Shown: positions 63,880-64,000 of the stretch, in pieces
Numbering within the stretch: position 1 is the first letter of the stretch
Layout: each line of letters opens with the position of its first letter
DNA from: Paracoccus caeni
GTDB taxonomy: Bacteria > Pseudomonadota > Alphaproteobacteria > Rhodobacterales > Rhodobacteraceae
Direction of reading: 5' to 3'
DNA: 64,000 nucleotides
Assembly: GCF_016629665.1 (NCBI RefSeq)
Contig: NZ_JAEPRQ010000005.1
Location: forward strand, 62,001-126,000
The notes under the pieces: model-generated
What the model was told of the DNA's origin: nothing
Database searches by the model: none
What the model saw: the letters and a program-made list of their open reading frames with translations, nothing else
Program-made: the position numbers and the translations under genes

Positions 63880-64000
63880 ATGCTGTCACGACGCCTGTTT
63901 CTGAAATCCGGCGCGCTGCTGGGCTGTTCCGCCGCAGCGCATCCGTTTCTCAGCAGCATCACCTTTGCCTCTGCTCCGGGCGATAACCGTCTGGTCGTCA
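63880..64000 (+). CDS. DUF1501 domain-containing protein (partial, N-terminus only)
   Basis: 40 residues visible before the window ends: MLSRRLFLKSGALLGCSAAA with a Tat-type SRRLFLK signal, then DNRLVV, the usual start of DUF1501/sulfatase-like proteins. GGAGGTG lies eight bases before the ATG, overlapping the end of the DUF1800 gene. Confidence 0.85.
   Translation, partial: MLSRRLFLKSGALLGCSAAAHPFLSSITFASAPGDNRLVV

Overview
The window looks like a chromosomal segment of a high-GC alphaproteobacterium of the order Rhodobacterales, probably Paracoccus or a close relative. Reasons are a GapR homologue (alphaproteobacterial nucleoid protein), the dac-tmk-holB-tatD-MBL gene order, adjacent isoaspartyl methyltransferase and TolC genes, aerobic cobaltochelatase CobT, the many ABC uptake systems, and protein sequences that read like that group. 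Species assignment is inference; no search was run.

Layout. 1-6.5 kb: a dipeptide-type ABC transporter (ATPase cut by the window edge, two permeases, binding protein) with an M81 peptidase, divergent from an IclR regulator. 6.8-13.9 kb: a polyamine-type ABC system with one ATPase, three tandem paralogous binding proteins and two permeases; a GC hairpin follows each binding-protein gene. 14-19.6 kb: leftward run D-Ala-D-Ala carboxypeptidase, tmk, holB, tatD, MBL hydrolase, AEC transporter. 19.7-26 kb: an AHSA1-type gene broken by an in-frame TGA, a DUF2270 membrane protein, tdk, a Bcr/CflA exporter, a DEAD-box helicase, dtd, a small membrane protein and gapR. 26.5-32.3 kb: sulfate uptake operon cysA-sbp-cysT-cysW and a CPA2 antiporter.

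32.54-47.52 kb: a degraded prophage in tRNA-Arg(ACG), bounded by a perfect 50-bp direct repeat (attL in the tRNA 3' half, attR 14.9 kb away). It keeps an integrase, an excisionase-like gene, an MT-A70 methyltransferase, tail-tip/lysis genes and many small cargo genes. No capsid, portal, terminase or tail-tube gene is visible, and a deletion seems to have fused its early region to its distal late region near 35.89 kb. Beside attR lies the most striking object: a gene for a 1,319-residue protein with hydrophobic, translocator-like segments and four C-terminal repeats of 110-120 residues, sitting between two IS5-family remnants. 47.8-50.3 kb holds a broken IS5 transposase and a second, smaller phage remnant ending at tRNA-Cys(GCA).

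50.5-64 kb returns to core genome: pcm, a TolC-type channel, a PopZ/DUF2497-like protein, cobT, an epimerase-glycosyltransferase pair, a GlcD-type FAD oxidoreductase, a GH25 lysozyme with an overlapping CPBP membrane protease, aspS, and a DUF1800 gene followed by the start of its usual DUF1501 partner. No CRISPR array and no rRNA operon was seen.
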